From Isotricha intestinalis (lineage: Eukaryota; Ciliophora; Litostomatea; Vestibuliferida; Isotrichidae), in the NCBI GenBank assembly GCA_023807065.1, contig JAJJLU010000416.1, forward strand, positions 1 through 50,145: DNA of 50,145 nt. Reading direction: 5' to 3'. Made by a program: the position numbers and the translations under genes. Under the pieces are notes generated by a model, which did no database searches, was not told the DNA's origin, and was given only the letters and a program-made list of their open reading frames with translations. Positions 1 through 9,866 of the stretch are shown here, piece after piece. Position 1 is the stretch's first letter. The number at the start of each line of letters is the position of its first letter.

Positions 1-12
1 CCCCAATCCCCA
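1..12. repeat. Telomere-like C4A2T repeat at chromosome end
   Basis: The first bases read ccccaat followed by cccca, about 1.7 units of a C4A2T heptamer. Runs of four C are exceptional in DNA this A+T-rich. CCCCAA-type repeats are the known telomeric motif of ciliates such as Tetrahymena, and the orientation (C-rich strand at the left end, reading inward) fits a left chromosome end. Only a stub is present, so trimming or chance cannot be excluded. Confidence 0.6.
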
Positions 13-137
13 CTCTTAATAGCTCTTTTTTCATCAATTCTAATTTTTATTTTCTTATTTAATTTTTTTTAATTATTATCTTTATATTATTTTTATTTAT
101 TATTTATAATTTATTATTTATATTTACTTTATTTATT
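13..137. other. Subtelomeric spacer
   Basis: About 125 bases separate the telomere-like repeat from the stop codon of the first gene. The stretch is T-rich on the plus strand and holds no reading frame or recognisable element. If the left end is a telomere, the first gene ends within about 140 bases of the chromosome tip. Confidence 0.5.
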
Positions 138-3100
138 TTATTTTTTTTCGAACAATCCTTTTAATAAATTTATTTTTGTTCCTATTTTTAATTGTATTGT
201 TCTTGGAGAATAACCTAATATTTGATATATTTGTGAAATTTGTAATTTTGTTTTTTGATTCACATTAACATGGTTTAATAAATCTTTTATTTGTTCACTT
301 AATTCATTAAATTTTTTCTGATATTCAAGATATAAATTTTTAAAAAATTTAACTTGAGTTTGAAAGGAATTTTCTATATCATCTATATTATTTTTTGTTC
401 TCTTTCTTTTCTTTTTCCTCTGAACACTTGTATTATTTATATTATCATTACTTATATTATCAGTTATAATGGATTCATTGAAATTTAATTCATTTAAATT
501 ACTTAAAGATTTTCTTTCATTATTCAAAGCTATTAAAGAAAAAGATTGACGAAATGATATTAAATCTTGAGAGTAATTTATATTATTATTATTTTTTTTA
601 ATTTCATTTAGTTTATTAATTTCTTTTTCTTCTTCTATATTATTATTAGCAATAATTTTTTCTTTTTCTTTTTCAAATTCTTTAATATTATCCTTAAGTT
701 GTTTAATTTCATTTTCATATTCATTAATTTTAATATTTTTCTCATTCACTGTCTCTTGTAATTTTGTGATAATTTCTTTATTTTCACCTGCTAATTTATT
801 TATTTGCTCATTTTTAATTTTTTTTTCTTTTTTCATTTCATTGATTAAAAGTTCTTTTTCATTTATAATTTTTTCATTATTTTTAATTATATCATTTAAT
901 TCTTTAGTTTTATCATTTACTAATTGAATTATATCAATTTCTTTTTCATTTTCTTTTTTAATATTATTATTTATTGTTTTAATTTCTTCATTTTTTTCTT
1001 CAATATTTTTTTGTAAATTTTGATTTAAAATATTACACTCTTCTAAATTTTTCTTTAATATTTTAATTTCATCTTGATTTTCATTTAATTTATCAAGCAT
1101 TATATTTAAATCTTCTTTTTGTTGAGATAATATTTTTTCTAATTTATTTCTATCTTCATTATCATTAATATTATCATTTATATTTTGTTTTGTTGTGTTA
1201 TATTCATTTATATGCTCTATTAATCTTTTATTTTCTTGAATTTTTATTTCATAATCACTTTTAGTTAATTCATACTCTTTTTTTAATTTATCAATTTCTT
1301 GATTTTTTTCATTATAAATTTTATCTTTTTCTTTAGAGATCTTTAAGTTTTGTCCCATTTCATTTTTCAATTTTCTTTTTAAATTTTCTATAACTTTTGT
1401 TTTCCCAACTGATTGACTATTAGAAAATTTCACATCATATTGTAAAGAAGAAATATCTTTTTTATATTTTTCTTTAAAACTATTTAATTCTTTTTCTATT
1501 TCTTTGAATTTTTTTTCATAGTTTTTTAAATTTTTTATTTGTTCTTTTAATTGTGTAATTATTATTTCTTGATAATTAAGTTGTGATTTAAGTTCATTTA
1601 TTTTTTTCATTTTTTCATCTCCTTTAAATTGAGTTTTTAAAATTTGAATTTCACCTTCTTTAATTTTTATTATACTATCTTTCTCAATTATAATTTGTTT
1701 ATTTATTAAATTTTTTTCTTTTAATAATTTTGAAAGTGTTTCTTTTTCATTTTTTAAATTTTGAATAGATTGATTTTTAAATTTGATTAATTCATCATTG
1801 TTCTTTATTTGTTTATATAAATCATTTATTTTTTTGTTTTTAATTTCATTTTCTTTTTTAATGTTTTCAATATCATTTTCTAATTTATTAAAATTTTCAT
1901 TTTTTTTATCTAAAATAATTTTATTTTTTTCAAGTTCTTCTTTTAAGATTTTATTATTTTTATCAGATAATATTTTTTCTTTGTGAATTTTATTTAGATC
2001 TTCACCTAAAATGGAATTAGATTTTTCATATAAATATTTAAAATCATTTAAAGTAGAAAGTGAATTATTTAAATCTTGGTTAGATAAAGTTAATTCATCA
2101 ATTTCTTTTTTTAATTTTTGAATTAAAGATAAATTTTTATCATTTTCGATTTTTGCTGATTGAATTGTATTATTTAATTCTTTTGATATTTTATCTTTAA
2201 AAGTTTGATGATTAAAATTTTCTTTTCCTAAAGTTTGTTTTAACTTTTGATTTTCTCTAATATAAATTTGATTTGTTTTTTCTATTTCTTTTATTGAGTT
2301 TCTTAAAGTTTCTTCATTAAATTTTTTTAATTGAATAATTTCTTCTTTTGAATATTTTAACGCATCTTCTAAATAATTTATTCTTTCACAATATAATAAG
2401 TTTTGTTTTTGAAGTGATATAATTTCACTATTTTTTAATGTTAAATGCCTTGATAAAATTGTATTTTTCTCATTAATTTGATTTAATTCTTTTTTAAATA
2501 GTTCTTTTAATTTATATGATGAATTAGGATTTTTATTAATAATATTATTCAATTTATTTATTTCATTATTACTTTTATCAATATCTTGTTTTAATAAATA
2601 TATTTCTTCTTCTAAAGATTTGTTTTTTTTATATAATATTTTATTTTCTTGTTTTATTCTTTTTATTTCTTCTTTTTGATTTTTATTTATTTTTTCTTGC
2701 ACTTTTTCTTTAGCTTCACATTTTATATTTGTGTTTTTTATATCAAATAATATATTTGAATTTTCTTTTCTTAAATTTTCAAGTTCTGAATTTAACATTT
2801 TTATTGTCTTCTTTAAATTTTCATTTTCTTGATTAATGTCTTTATTATTTTCATTTAATACAAAATTATCTTTTTCTAATTTTTCTTTCTTTTTAATTTC
2901 AATTTCATTTAAACGATTTTTTTCATCTTTTTGTTGATAAATTTCAATAATTTCATCTTTTTCTTTTAAAATATCTTCTAAAGCTTTTATCTTTTTTTTT
3001 AAATCTTCTCTATCACTATTTAAACTTTCAAATTCCTTTTTACTTTCTATAACACTATCTTGTAATTTTAAAATTTCTGAATTTTTTCTTTTAATATTTT

Positions 3101-3404
3101 CCATTTCTTCTTTTTGAATATTATATTTTTCCAAAAAACTTTGTATATTCATATTAACAGATGACTTGTATATATCTTTACTATGTTGAAAAAATAAATT
3201 AGTTTTAGGTTTAATTAAACTGTAAGGAAATCTTTGAATATTCAAACTTGTATTTTTTTGATTATTAATTGGAGATTTTTTTTTATAAATCTCACTTTTT
3301 GAATGTGTTAAATTTTTATTTGAATGTATATTTTGACTTGGATACTGTACAATGTTATTTCCAAAATATAAATAATTATTTGAATAAGGAGACATTTCAA
3401 ACAT
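138..3404 (-). CDS. Large coiled-coil protein, 1088 residues
   Basis: The product is a long, Lys/Glu/Asn-rich protein. After a low-complexity N-terminus (about residues 1-90) it is almost continuous heptad-like coiled coil to about residue 940. A basic patch KKKRKRTK follows near residue 1000, then a more ordered C-terminal tail ending LLKGLFEKK. No enzymatic motif is visible. Such proteins in ciliates are often structural (basal body, cortex, Golgi tether or nuclear), but nothing here decides between these; the basic patch could be a nuclear signal. Met1 and Met4 are both possible starts. The gene is the most telomere-proximal and is followed 98 bases away by a kinase gene on the same strand. 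The frame is certain; the function is unknown. Confidence 0.85.
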   Translation of the reverse strand: MFEMSPYSNNYLYFGNNIVQYPSQNIHSNKNLTHSKSEIYKKKSPINNQKNTSLNIQRFPYSLIKPKTNLFFQHSKDIYKSSVNMNIQSFLEKYNIQKEEMENIKRKNSEILKLQDSVIESKKEFESLNSDREDLKKKIKALEDILKEKDEIIEIYQQKDEKNRLNEIEIKKKEKLEKDNFVLNENNKDINQENENLKKTIKMLNSELENLRKENSNILFDIKNTNIKCEAKEKVQEKINKNQKEEIKRIKQENKILYKKNKSLEEEIYLLKQDIDKSNNEINKLNNIINKNPNSSYKLKELFKKELNQINEKNTILSRHLTLKNSEIISLQKQNLLYCERINYLEDALKYSKEEIIQLKKFNEETLRNSIKEIEKTNQIYIRENQKLKQTLGKENFNHQTFKDKISKELNNTIQSAKIENDKNLSLIQKLKKEIDELTLSNQDLNNSLSTLNDFKYLYEKSNSILGEDLNKIHKEKILSDKNNKILKEELEKNKIILDKKNENFNKLENDIENIKKENEIKNKKINDLYKQIKNNDELIKFKNQSIQNLKNEKETLSKLLKEKNLINKQIIIEKDSIIKIKEGEIQILKTQFKGDEKMKKINELKSQLNYQEIIITQLKEQIKNLKNYEKKFKEIEKELNSFKEKYKKDISSLQYDVKFSNSQSVGKTKVIENLKRKLKNEMGQNLKISKEKDKIYNEKNQEIDKLKKEYELTKSDYEIKIQENKRLIEHINEYNTTKQNINDNINDNEDRNKLEKILSQQKEDLNIMLDKLNENQDEIKILKKNLEECNILNQNLQKNIEEKNEEIKTINNNIKKENEKEIDIIQLVNDKTKELNDIIKNNEKIINEKELLINEMKKEKKIKNEQINKLAGENKEIITKLQETVNEKNIKINEYENEIKQLKDNIKEFEKEKEKIIANNNIEEEKEINKLNEIKKNNNNINYSQDLISFRQSFSLIALNNERKSLSNLNELNFNESIITDNISNDNINNTSVQRKKKRKRTKNNIDDIENSFQTQVKFFKNLYLEYQKKFNELSEQIKDLLNHVNVNQKTKLQISQIYQILGYSPRTIQLKIGTKINLLKGLFEKK

Positions 3405-3501
3405 AAAATTTTAATTAATATTCGAATACTTTTTATAAAATGAAAAAAACATAATTTCAATCATAAATAAATAATATATATAATATTTATATTTTTTTAT
3501 C

Positions 3502-4551
3502 TCAATTAAAAAACTCATGTTTTAATGCATCAACAGCAGAAATTCTTTTTGAATAATCTATTTCAAGCATTTTTTTACATAAATCAATAGCTAATTTAAT
3601 ATATTTTTTTTCATAATCATTTTGTCCTTTCCACTTAATTAAAGTGTCAATTCCAATTTGATAATTATCAAAACATTCACTAATATAAATATGACAACCA
3701 CATTTATCTGCAATATCTAAAATTTTCTTTCTTCCAAAAACAATAATTAAAGGTTCAATTTCTTTAATAATATCTTCTGATATTTTATTAAAAACATTTA
3801 AATTAAAAATAGGGAATCTCTTTGATAAAAAACTTAATAAAATTACTCCAGCAGACCAAATATCAACTGAAGTACTTTGAAATTTAGAATGAAAAATAAT
3901 TTCAGGAGCTAAAAAACCTTTTGTCCCAGTTCTATGTCTATAATTATGTTTTTGTAAATCAGATATAATTTTATAATCTTCATCTAATTGAAAATCCTTA
4001 TTTGAGTTTTCCCAATTAGAACTATCCATATCAGCTTCTGCTAAACCAAAATCAATTAAACAAGATTTTTTAGTTTCTAAATCAAATAAAAAATTATCTG
4101 GTTTTATATCTCTATGAATAATTCCTTCATTATGAATTAATTTTAAAGAAGTTAATAAATTTTTCATATATATTTTTACAATTTCAATTGATAAATCTTT
4201 ATAATACTCTGTAAATTTTTTATGAGGCAAAAATGAAGTTATCATATATAAATTCCCTGTTTTTTTATCAAGAAAACCATCATGTAATTTTACAATTGGA
4301 TTATTATGATCTTTTATTTTTTTATTTAGATAAAAAATTATTGATATTTCTAATTGAGCGCAATTAGGATGAAAAGTTCTAAAATATCTTTTAACTGCAA
4401 ATTTAAGTTCTTTATTATCTTTTGCATGTGCTTCGTATACAACTCCAAATGTCCCTCTTCCTAATATTTTATCAAAAATATATGTTCTTCCTGATTCTCC
4501 TTTTATTGAAATTTCTAATTTTTGACTTTCGGTATCAGGAGATTTTGACAT
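3502..4551 (-). CDS. CDC7: CDC7-like protein kinase (DDK catalytic subunit)
   Basis: This is a compact 349-residue kinase with every catalytic element: glycine loop GRGTFGV (31-37), AVK lysine (K54), alpha-C glutamate (about E68), HRDIKPDN (146-153), DFG (167-169), APE (215-217) and the F-helix Asp (D230). The segment RTGTKGFLAPEI followed by SVDIWSAGVILLSFLS is typical of CDC7, which phosphorylates MCM to start DNA replication with its partner DBF4. The insert between DFG and APE (about 170-205) matches the position of the CDC7 kinase insert but is short. Casein-kinase-like relatives are the main alternative. It is divergent from the next gene, with 68 bases between the start codons. Confidence 0.82.
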   Translation of the reverse strand: MSKSPDTESQKLEISIKGESGRTYIFDKILGRGTFGVVYEAHAKDNKELKFAVKRYFRTFHPNCAQLEISIIFYLNKKIKDHNNPIVKLHDGFLDKKTGNLYMITSFLPHKKFTEYYKDLSIEIVKIYMKNLLTSLKLIHNEGIIHRDIKPDNFLFDLETKKSCLIDFGLAEADMDSSNWENSNKDFQLDEDYKIISDLQKHNYRHRTGTKGFLAPEIIFHSKFQSTSVDIWSAGVILLSFLSKRFPIFNLNVFNKISEDIIKEIEPLIIVFGRKKILDIADKCGCHIYISECFDNYQIGIDTLIKWKGQNDYEKKYIKLAIDLCKKMLEIDYSKRISAVDALKHEFFN

Positions 4552-4619
4552 TTAATTAATGTTTTTTTTAAAGATTTTTTTATTTTTTTCTTTAGTAAAT
4601 ATGTTTTTTTTTTATTATA

Positions 4620-4991
4620 ATGTTTAATTATGAAACATTTTTAGAACAAAAAAACCAAAAAAACAATCAAGAATTACCAAAAGGAAATCATAGACTATCA
4701 ATTACAAGTGAAATTAAAATTAACACAACTAATGACAGTGAAATCACAAATGAAAATAAAAACAAAAATCAACCTGTCGTCTCTGAATATGATATTAAGA
4801 AATTAAACGATGAATATCATAAAAAAAGTGAAGAATTAAATGATTTAGTTAAACAATATAATGAATTAAGAAAACAATTAAATAAGAAAAAGAGTTTATT
4901 GAATGATAATAAAAAAGAATTTTTAATTGAAAAAGAAAATAATATGAATCTTCAAAAACTTATTCTTCAATTAATAAATAAAAACAATTAA
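4620..4991 (+). CDS. Small coiled-coil protein of unknown function
   Basis: The 123-residue product has a polar, Asn-rich first half and a coiled-coil second half (about 60-120, with LNDEYHKKSEELNDL and further heptads). No membrane segment or catalytic motif is present. The start codon lies 68 bases from that of the CDC7-like kinase on the other strand, so the two genes probably share a promoter region. That could mean co-expression but is not evidence of shared function. It is short, but the regular coiled coil and clean start and stop argue that it is real. Confidence 0.6.
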   Translation: MFNYETFLEQKNQKNNQELPKGNHRLSITSEIKINTTNDSEITNENKNKNQPVVSEYDIKKLNDEYHKKSEELNDLVKQYNELRKQLNKKKSLLNDNKKEFLIEKENNMNLQKLILQLINKNN

Positions 4992-5367
4992 TTTTCTATT
5001 GTAAATTGATAAATATTTTTTTTATTTAATAATAATAATATTAAGAATATTATTCCTGATTTAATGATATTAGTTTAAAAAAACTATTTATATATGTTAT
5101 AAAGATATAAAAATAAATAAAACTTTTTTTATATTATTAATTATTATTTTAATTGAAATAAAACATCATAAAATTCGAGAAAGATATTATTTTCGAAATA
5201 TTTTTATTATATATATTTACTAATCTAATATCTACTTCAATATATTTTAAATAATTATATTAAATATCAATTTTAAATACATTAAAAAAATTAAAATTTT
5301 TGCTAAATAAAAATGTTTTTTTATAGATATTTATCCAAAAATAATAAAAACAAAATAAATAATACTA
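4992..5367. other. Intergenic, nothing recognised
   Basis: This is A+T-rich DNA between two plus-strand genes, with runs of A and T and short AAT repeats. I see no reading frame, tRNA-like fold or significant inverted repeat. It presumably holds the 3' end of the upstream transcript and the promoter of the membrane protein gene. Confidence 0.5.
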
Positions 5368-7116
5368 ATGTTCTATTCATTTTTAAAAAAATGTGATTTC
5401 ATAGGTGTCTCTCCAAGAATATATTATAAAGGACATTTCCGTTATAGAACAGCATCAGGCGGAATTTTAAGTATATTAATATCATTCATTTTTATCTTAC
5501 TTTCAGCATATTTTTCTTATATATTCCTTTCAAAAAACACTTTTACAATTTATGAAAATACAGTTTCAATAGAAAAAGCATCTAAAATATGGAATAAATC
5601 TGATTTCTCAATAATTTTATTAGATAAATATTTTCAAGATATAGAAAATGCATCTCAAATATATTCAATATATGCAGATATATGGACTGATACAAGATAT
5701 TATGAAAATGATATTTTAAAATCAAAGACAGAAATTTTTCCAGTTCCTATTGAAAAATGTAATATTTCTTCCTATGAAAAAGAAAAGGAAGATTTATGGA
5801 AAAATGAAAAATTAATAAATTATTCTTATTGTTTTAGTGAAGAAGCAATAAATAATAAAATAAATTCAACAGGAAGTTATGGTGAAACAGGTTATACTGG
5901 AATTGTATTTTGGATTAGTTTATGTATGAATAATTCATTTAAAAATGATTGTTATCCTTTAGAAGTATCTAAAAAAATTTTAGATAATGTTTTTATCTAT
6001 GTTAAAATATTAGATTATTATTTTGTTCATAAGAATAGATATAATAATGTAATTCCATATATAAAATCTGATTTAATTCAAGCTTCGGCTTCTATTTATA
6101 AAAGACAATGGTATTTATTTCAAGAAATTGAATATAATACAGATGATGGAGAAATCTTTAGAAGAAATAGAAAACAAAATTTACAAGTCTTTTCTTCTTT
6201 TTATAATTCTGTTGATCAAAGAGAAAATCCTACAATTGAAAAAAGCTTTTTTGCTTTATCTCTTAATATGGAAGGTTCGAAAAGAATTATTTCTAAACAA
6301 TATTATAAATTACAAGATTTATTTTCAAATGTTAATGGATTTTTTCAAATTATTTATTTAAGTATTTTTGTTATAAATTATATTTATTGTTTTACTAAAA
6401 TGAATGAACATATTATTAATGATAATATTAATAATTATATAGAGAATTCAGAAAAAAATTTATTAATTGCCAATAATTATTCAATGAATGCAAGTAATTT
6501 AAATATTAAAAGTTTAGGTGGATATAAAACTTCAATTATTGAAAGTGGTAAAATTAACTATAACACAGTTATTTTTAATGGAAACAAAAAGAAAAAATAC
6601 TTTTCTTTTACTCCAATTAACCCTGAGAACAAATTTATTAAAGATAATACTTCTAATGAAAATTATATTATTAATTATAAAAAAATAATAGAAAAAGTAG
6701 AAAAGAAAGAAATAAATAAAAAATTTAGCTTAACATTTTTTCAAGCAACACATCCTTATTTATATTTATGTCCTTATACCTTATTTTCTAGTAAAAATAA
6801 GACAATGAAAAAGTTTGCATATTTACAAGAAATAACTGCACGTCAATTAGAAATAAATAATATTTTACGTAAGTTAAATTTTATTGATAAATTTGAAATG
6901 ACTTTTTTTTTAAATAAAAAAAAAAGATATTTATTTAATAGTTGTTTTAATCCTAAAGTAAAATTTTATATAAATGGTCTAAATAAAGATAAAGATGAAA
7001 AAATTATTCTTGATTCTGAGAGAATAGATAACAATGAATTTATGATTTTAAAAGAAATTCTTTCAAATGAAATAAATGAAAAAATTTGTAATAATAACAA
7101 CAGTTTAATAATGTAA
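5368..7116 (+). CDS. Ciliate-type two-pass transmembrane protein (582 aa)
   Basis: After a short basic N-terminus, TM1 spans about residues 31-54 and is preceded by the ASGG motif. A loop of about 265 residues follows, with several cysteines and YADIWTDTRYY-type extracellular character. TM2 lies at about 321-342 and a long polar C-terminal tail completes the protein. Near the end is a module of the form ILRKLNFIDKFEMTFFL, with LFNSCF after it. The gene at 21318-23363 has the same topology and the same two signature regions (GGF/GGI before TM1, and IDxLxxxLLD..QxxLF near the C-terminus). From memory this architecture belongs to a large putative transmembrane family in ciliates with no assigned biochemical function. 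Both termini are predicted cytosolic with the loop lumenal or extracellular. Confidence 0.8.
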   Translation: MFYSFLKKCDFIGVSPRIYYKGHFRYRTASGGILSILISFIFILLSAYFSYIFLSKNTFTIYENTVSIEKASKIWNKSDFSIILLDKYFQDIENASQIYSIYADIWTDTRYYENDILKSKTEIFPVPIEKCNISSYEKEKEDLWKNEKLINYSYCFSEEAINNKINSTGSYGETGYTGIVFWISLCMNNSFKNDCYPLEVSKKILDNVFIYVKILDYYFVHKNRYNNVIPYIKSDLIQASASIYKRQWYLFQEIEYNTDDGEIFRRNRKQNLQVFSSFYNSVDQRENPTIEKSFFALSLNMEGSKRIISKQYYKLQDLFSNVNGFFQIIYLSIFVINYIYCFTKMNEHIINDNINNYIENSEKNLLIANNYSMNASNLNIKSLGGYKTSIIESGKINYNTVIFNGNKKKKYFSFTPINPENKFIKDNTSNENYIINYKKIIEKVEKKEINKKFSLTFFQATHPYLYLCPYTLFSSKNKTMKKFAYLQEITARQLEINNILRKLNFIDKFEMTFFLNKKKRYLFNSCFNPKVKFYINGLNKDKDEKIILDSERIDNNEFMILKEILSNEINEKICNNNNSLIM

Positions 7117-7334
7117 ATATTGGATAAGAGTGTTTTTTATAAACTTTTTAGTTTAATTTTTTATTTATAAATTGGGAATTTTTTCCCAAATTTTTTATTA
7201 AAAAGTTTGTTTCCAAATTTTTAATATTTCTAATTGAAAATAACTTAAATTAATTTGAAAAATTTAAATATTTATTTTTTATTATTAATGACTTTTGTTT
7301 TTAATATCTTAATTTAAATATCTAAAAACTATAT

Positions 7335-9794
7335 TTAAATTCCAGAAATTTCTCCATAAATTTTTTTCTTACCTTCCTCTTTTCTTTTCTTAATAACATC
7401 AATGGTTCTGTTATAATATTCTTCAATAGGAACGATAAAATCAGCATCTTTATTTTCCATTTTAATAGTATCAATATGATTTTTAATATCTTCAATAGTT
7501 TCTTCAATAAAATCAAGAGAAATAAAATCAGTATCATCAATTTCAATATAAAATAAAAATTGATTTAAAATATCAATATACAAAAAGAGATGAGAAGGAT
7601 TAGTCATAGCAAATTTAGCAAATCTTGAAGCTTTTTTTAAACATTCTAAAACTTTATTTCTATCTCCTAAAAGAGAATAAAATAAATGACCAATAATTAA
7701 CATAGAATTACATTGTTCAACTCTTTTAGTAAATTTCTGTGCAGAATTAAATAAAGAATTAATAATTTGTGATAAAGTATCATTTGAAAGAATAGAATAA
7801 GTTAAAAGACTTCCAGAAAGAGTAATTAACATATTAAAAATTTGTTCTGATTGTGCTTTTCCTTCTTGATAAATTGCCAATGCTGCGTTAATAAATGAAG
7901 CACAAGCTTCTTCAAAATTTTGTCTATCTGAATTAATTAAATTTACTTGAGATGCTGCTTGTAAATATAATTTAAAAGCCATTTCTTGATTTAATTCATT
8001 TATTAGTGTAATAGTATCATTTAATAATTTATATATTTCTAAAAGTAATTTAAAAAATGAATCATCTGAATCTATTTTTGATATATCTATTAATTCTAAA
8101 TTCATATTAAAAATTTGAGTCTTCCTATTTTCTGGTATTAAATTATTTTTATAATCATAGGCATCTGATATTCTATAACATAAATTTATTATTGAATTAG
8201 CTAAAGTTGGTAAAGTATATTTCTTCCTTTTATCACCACCATTATTAAATACATTTTTTAAATTAGAATAAATTTTAAATAAATTTTCAGGGTCTTTAGC
8301 ACAAATAACAAAAATTAATTTAGCTACAATATTTTGTTCATTTTCAAATTCAATTTCATCATTATTTTCATTGTCATTTTCATTAGAATCTTCAAGTAAA
8401 GGTTTAATAAAAGCTAATAATTTAGTTACTTTTTCTTCAGTATCCAATTTTTCTTTTGAAGTTCCATTAACTAAACTTTCAATAATTCTCAAACCTAAAT
8501 TTTTTCTGGAAGTAAAATCTAAATGATTCATTAAAATAGGAAAATCAGTCATATCAAAAAGACTTAATTCACTTTCTAAAGGAGAAGATAATAAACTTAA
8601 TAATTTTTTAATACCATCATCAAATAATTTATTTTCAGATAATTTTAAAATATTAACAGATGAAGATAAAATATAATTTACACTTTCTAATTTATTTTCA
8701 GGAGGACAACAACTTATTGTAAATTTCATAAATGCAACTTCTAAATCTAAAATTTTCATGATATCTACATTTTCATCATTTGAGTTTTTGTTAAGTAATT
8801 CATCAAAAGAATTTTTTAAAAGACCAAAAATTTTTTCAGTATCTTTTAAAATTTCTTTAGGATCATTATTAGAATTAGAAACAAATTTAGCTAATTTTTC
8901 CATTAAAGTAATAAAAAGAGAATAAACATCAATTTCAGGAACTAATTGTTTAATAGCTTCTAAAATTTTTTCCATACATTTAATATTATATTCATCTGGA
9001 AAAGCATGAATAATACATTCCATTAAATATTGTTGACTTAATTTATCTTTAGTTTCTAATAGTATATTAATAATTTTAGGTAAAATTGTATTTTCATATA
9101 ACTCACTAGTCATACCATTTAATGAAGATAAACGAGTTATATTTTCACCAACTAAAATTTTTAATTCATTTCTTTCTTGTTCTCTTACTAATTTCTCACT
9201 TGGAGATATTCCATGACTTAATCTAATCCACAATCTATTCATTTCTTCTAAATTTTGTAAAATAAATTTAATTGTATCTTCGAAAGTTCCTCCATCAGAT
9301 AAATATTCATTATCAACATCAGGTAATTTATCTTTAATCATTTTTAAAAGATAATATCTTACAAATAAACCTCTTATTGGATTTTGAACTCCTTTAACCA
9401 TATTTAATAAATCAAATATTATATCTCTACAACTTTTTGGTCTTTCTTCCATATATAATGAAGCTACTGTTATTAAAAGATATAATCTTGGAATTATAAA
9501 TTTAGCTTGTTGTACTGATTCATATATATCTTTTACTTGTCTTCCTCTTTTTATTTCTTCTTTTACAAAATTTGAGAAATATTGCATTTCATCAAAAGCT
9601 GCTGTATATAAGTGATAATAATTCTTAGGAGTTAATATTTTATTTCTTAATTCTATTAAAAGTTGGTTTGTTTCTTTTAAACATTGTCTTAAATTATTAT
9701 GTTCTATTGAATTCTGCATATGAAATGCTTGAGCTTTAATATTTTTTAATCCTAAATCTAAAACTCTTTCCTGATCTTCCTCAGAACGAATCAT
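7335..9794 (-). CDS. VPS35: VPS35-like retromer subunit
   Basis: The product has 819 residues, close to the usual 790-800 of VPS35. The N-terminal block is diagnostic: DQERVLDLGLKNIKAQAF (7-24), LTPKNYYHLY (54-63), GRQVKDIYE (84-92), the hallmark PRLYLLITV (102-110), and VKGVQNPIRGLFVRYYLLK. The PRLYLL segment is the VPS26-binding region in known VPS35. The remainder is an alpha-solenoid through to the C-terminus that normally binds VPS29, with a short acidic insert around residues 465-480. It functions in endosome-to-Golgi and endosome-to-surface cargo retrieval on the cytosolic face of endosomes. It is divergent from a Rab-like GTPase gene, with 72 bases between start codons. Confidence 0.95.
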   Translation of the reverse strand: MIRSEEDQERVLDLGLKNIKAQAFHMQNSIEHNNLRQCLKETNQLLIELRNKILTPKNYYHLYTAAFDEMQYFSNFVKEEIKRGRQVKDIYESVQQAKFIIPRLYLLITVASLYMEERPKSCRDIIFDLLNMVKGVQNPIRGLFVRYYLLKMIKDKLPDVDNEYLSDGGTFEDTIKFILQNLEEMNRLWIRLSHGISPSEKLVREQERNELKILVGENITRLSSLNGMTSELYENTILPKIINILLETKDKLSQQYLMECIIHAFPDEYNIKCMEKILEAIKQLVPEIDVYSLFITLMEKLAKFVSNSNNDPKEILKDTEKIFGLLKNSFDELLNKNSNDENVDIMKILDLEVAFMKFTISCCPPENKLESVNYILSSSVNILKLSENKLFDDGIKKLLSLLSSPLESELSLFDMTDFPILMNHLDFTSRKNLGLRIIESLVNGTSKEKLDTEEKVTKLLAFIKPLLEDSNENDNENNDEIEFENEQNIVAKLIFVICAKDPENLFKIYSNLKNVFNNGGDKRKKYTLPTLANSIINLCYRISDAYDYKNNLIPENRKTQIFNMNLELIDISKIDSDDSFFKLLLEIYKLLNDTITLINELNQEMAFKLYLQAASQVNLINSDRQNFEEACASFINAALAIYQEGKAQSEQIFNMLITLSGSLLTYSILSNDTLSQIINSLFNSAQKFTKRVEQCNSMLIIGHLFYSLLGDRNKVLECLKKASRFAKFAMTNPSHLFLYIDILNQFLFYIEIDDTDFISLDFIEETIEDIKNHIDTIKMENKDADFIVPIEEYYNRTIDVIKKRKEEGKKKIYGEISGI

Positions 9795-9866
9795 TATTAG
9801 ATTTTAATAATAATAAAAAAAAATAAATAAAAAATAAATAAAGCTAAAAATTTGGTATAGAAAAAA

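Noticed and set aside
1783..1986. Leu/Ile/Phe-rich open frame opposite the first gene (and similar ones such as 7322-7546, 30237-30668, 42338-42781)
   Set aside because: These are antisense shadows: the complement of Lys/Asn/Glu-rich coding DNA reads as Phe/Leu/Ile-rich. They lie wholly inside well-supported genes.
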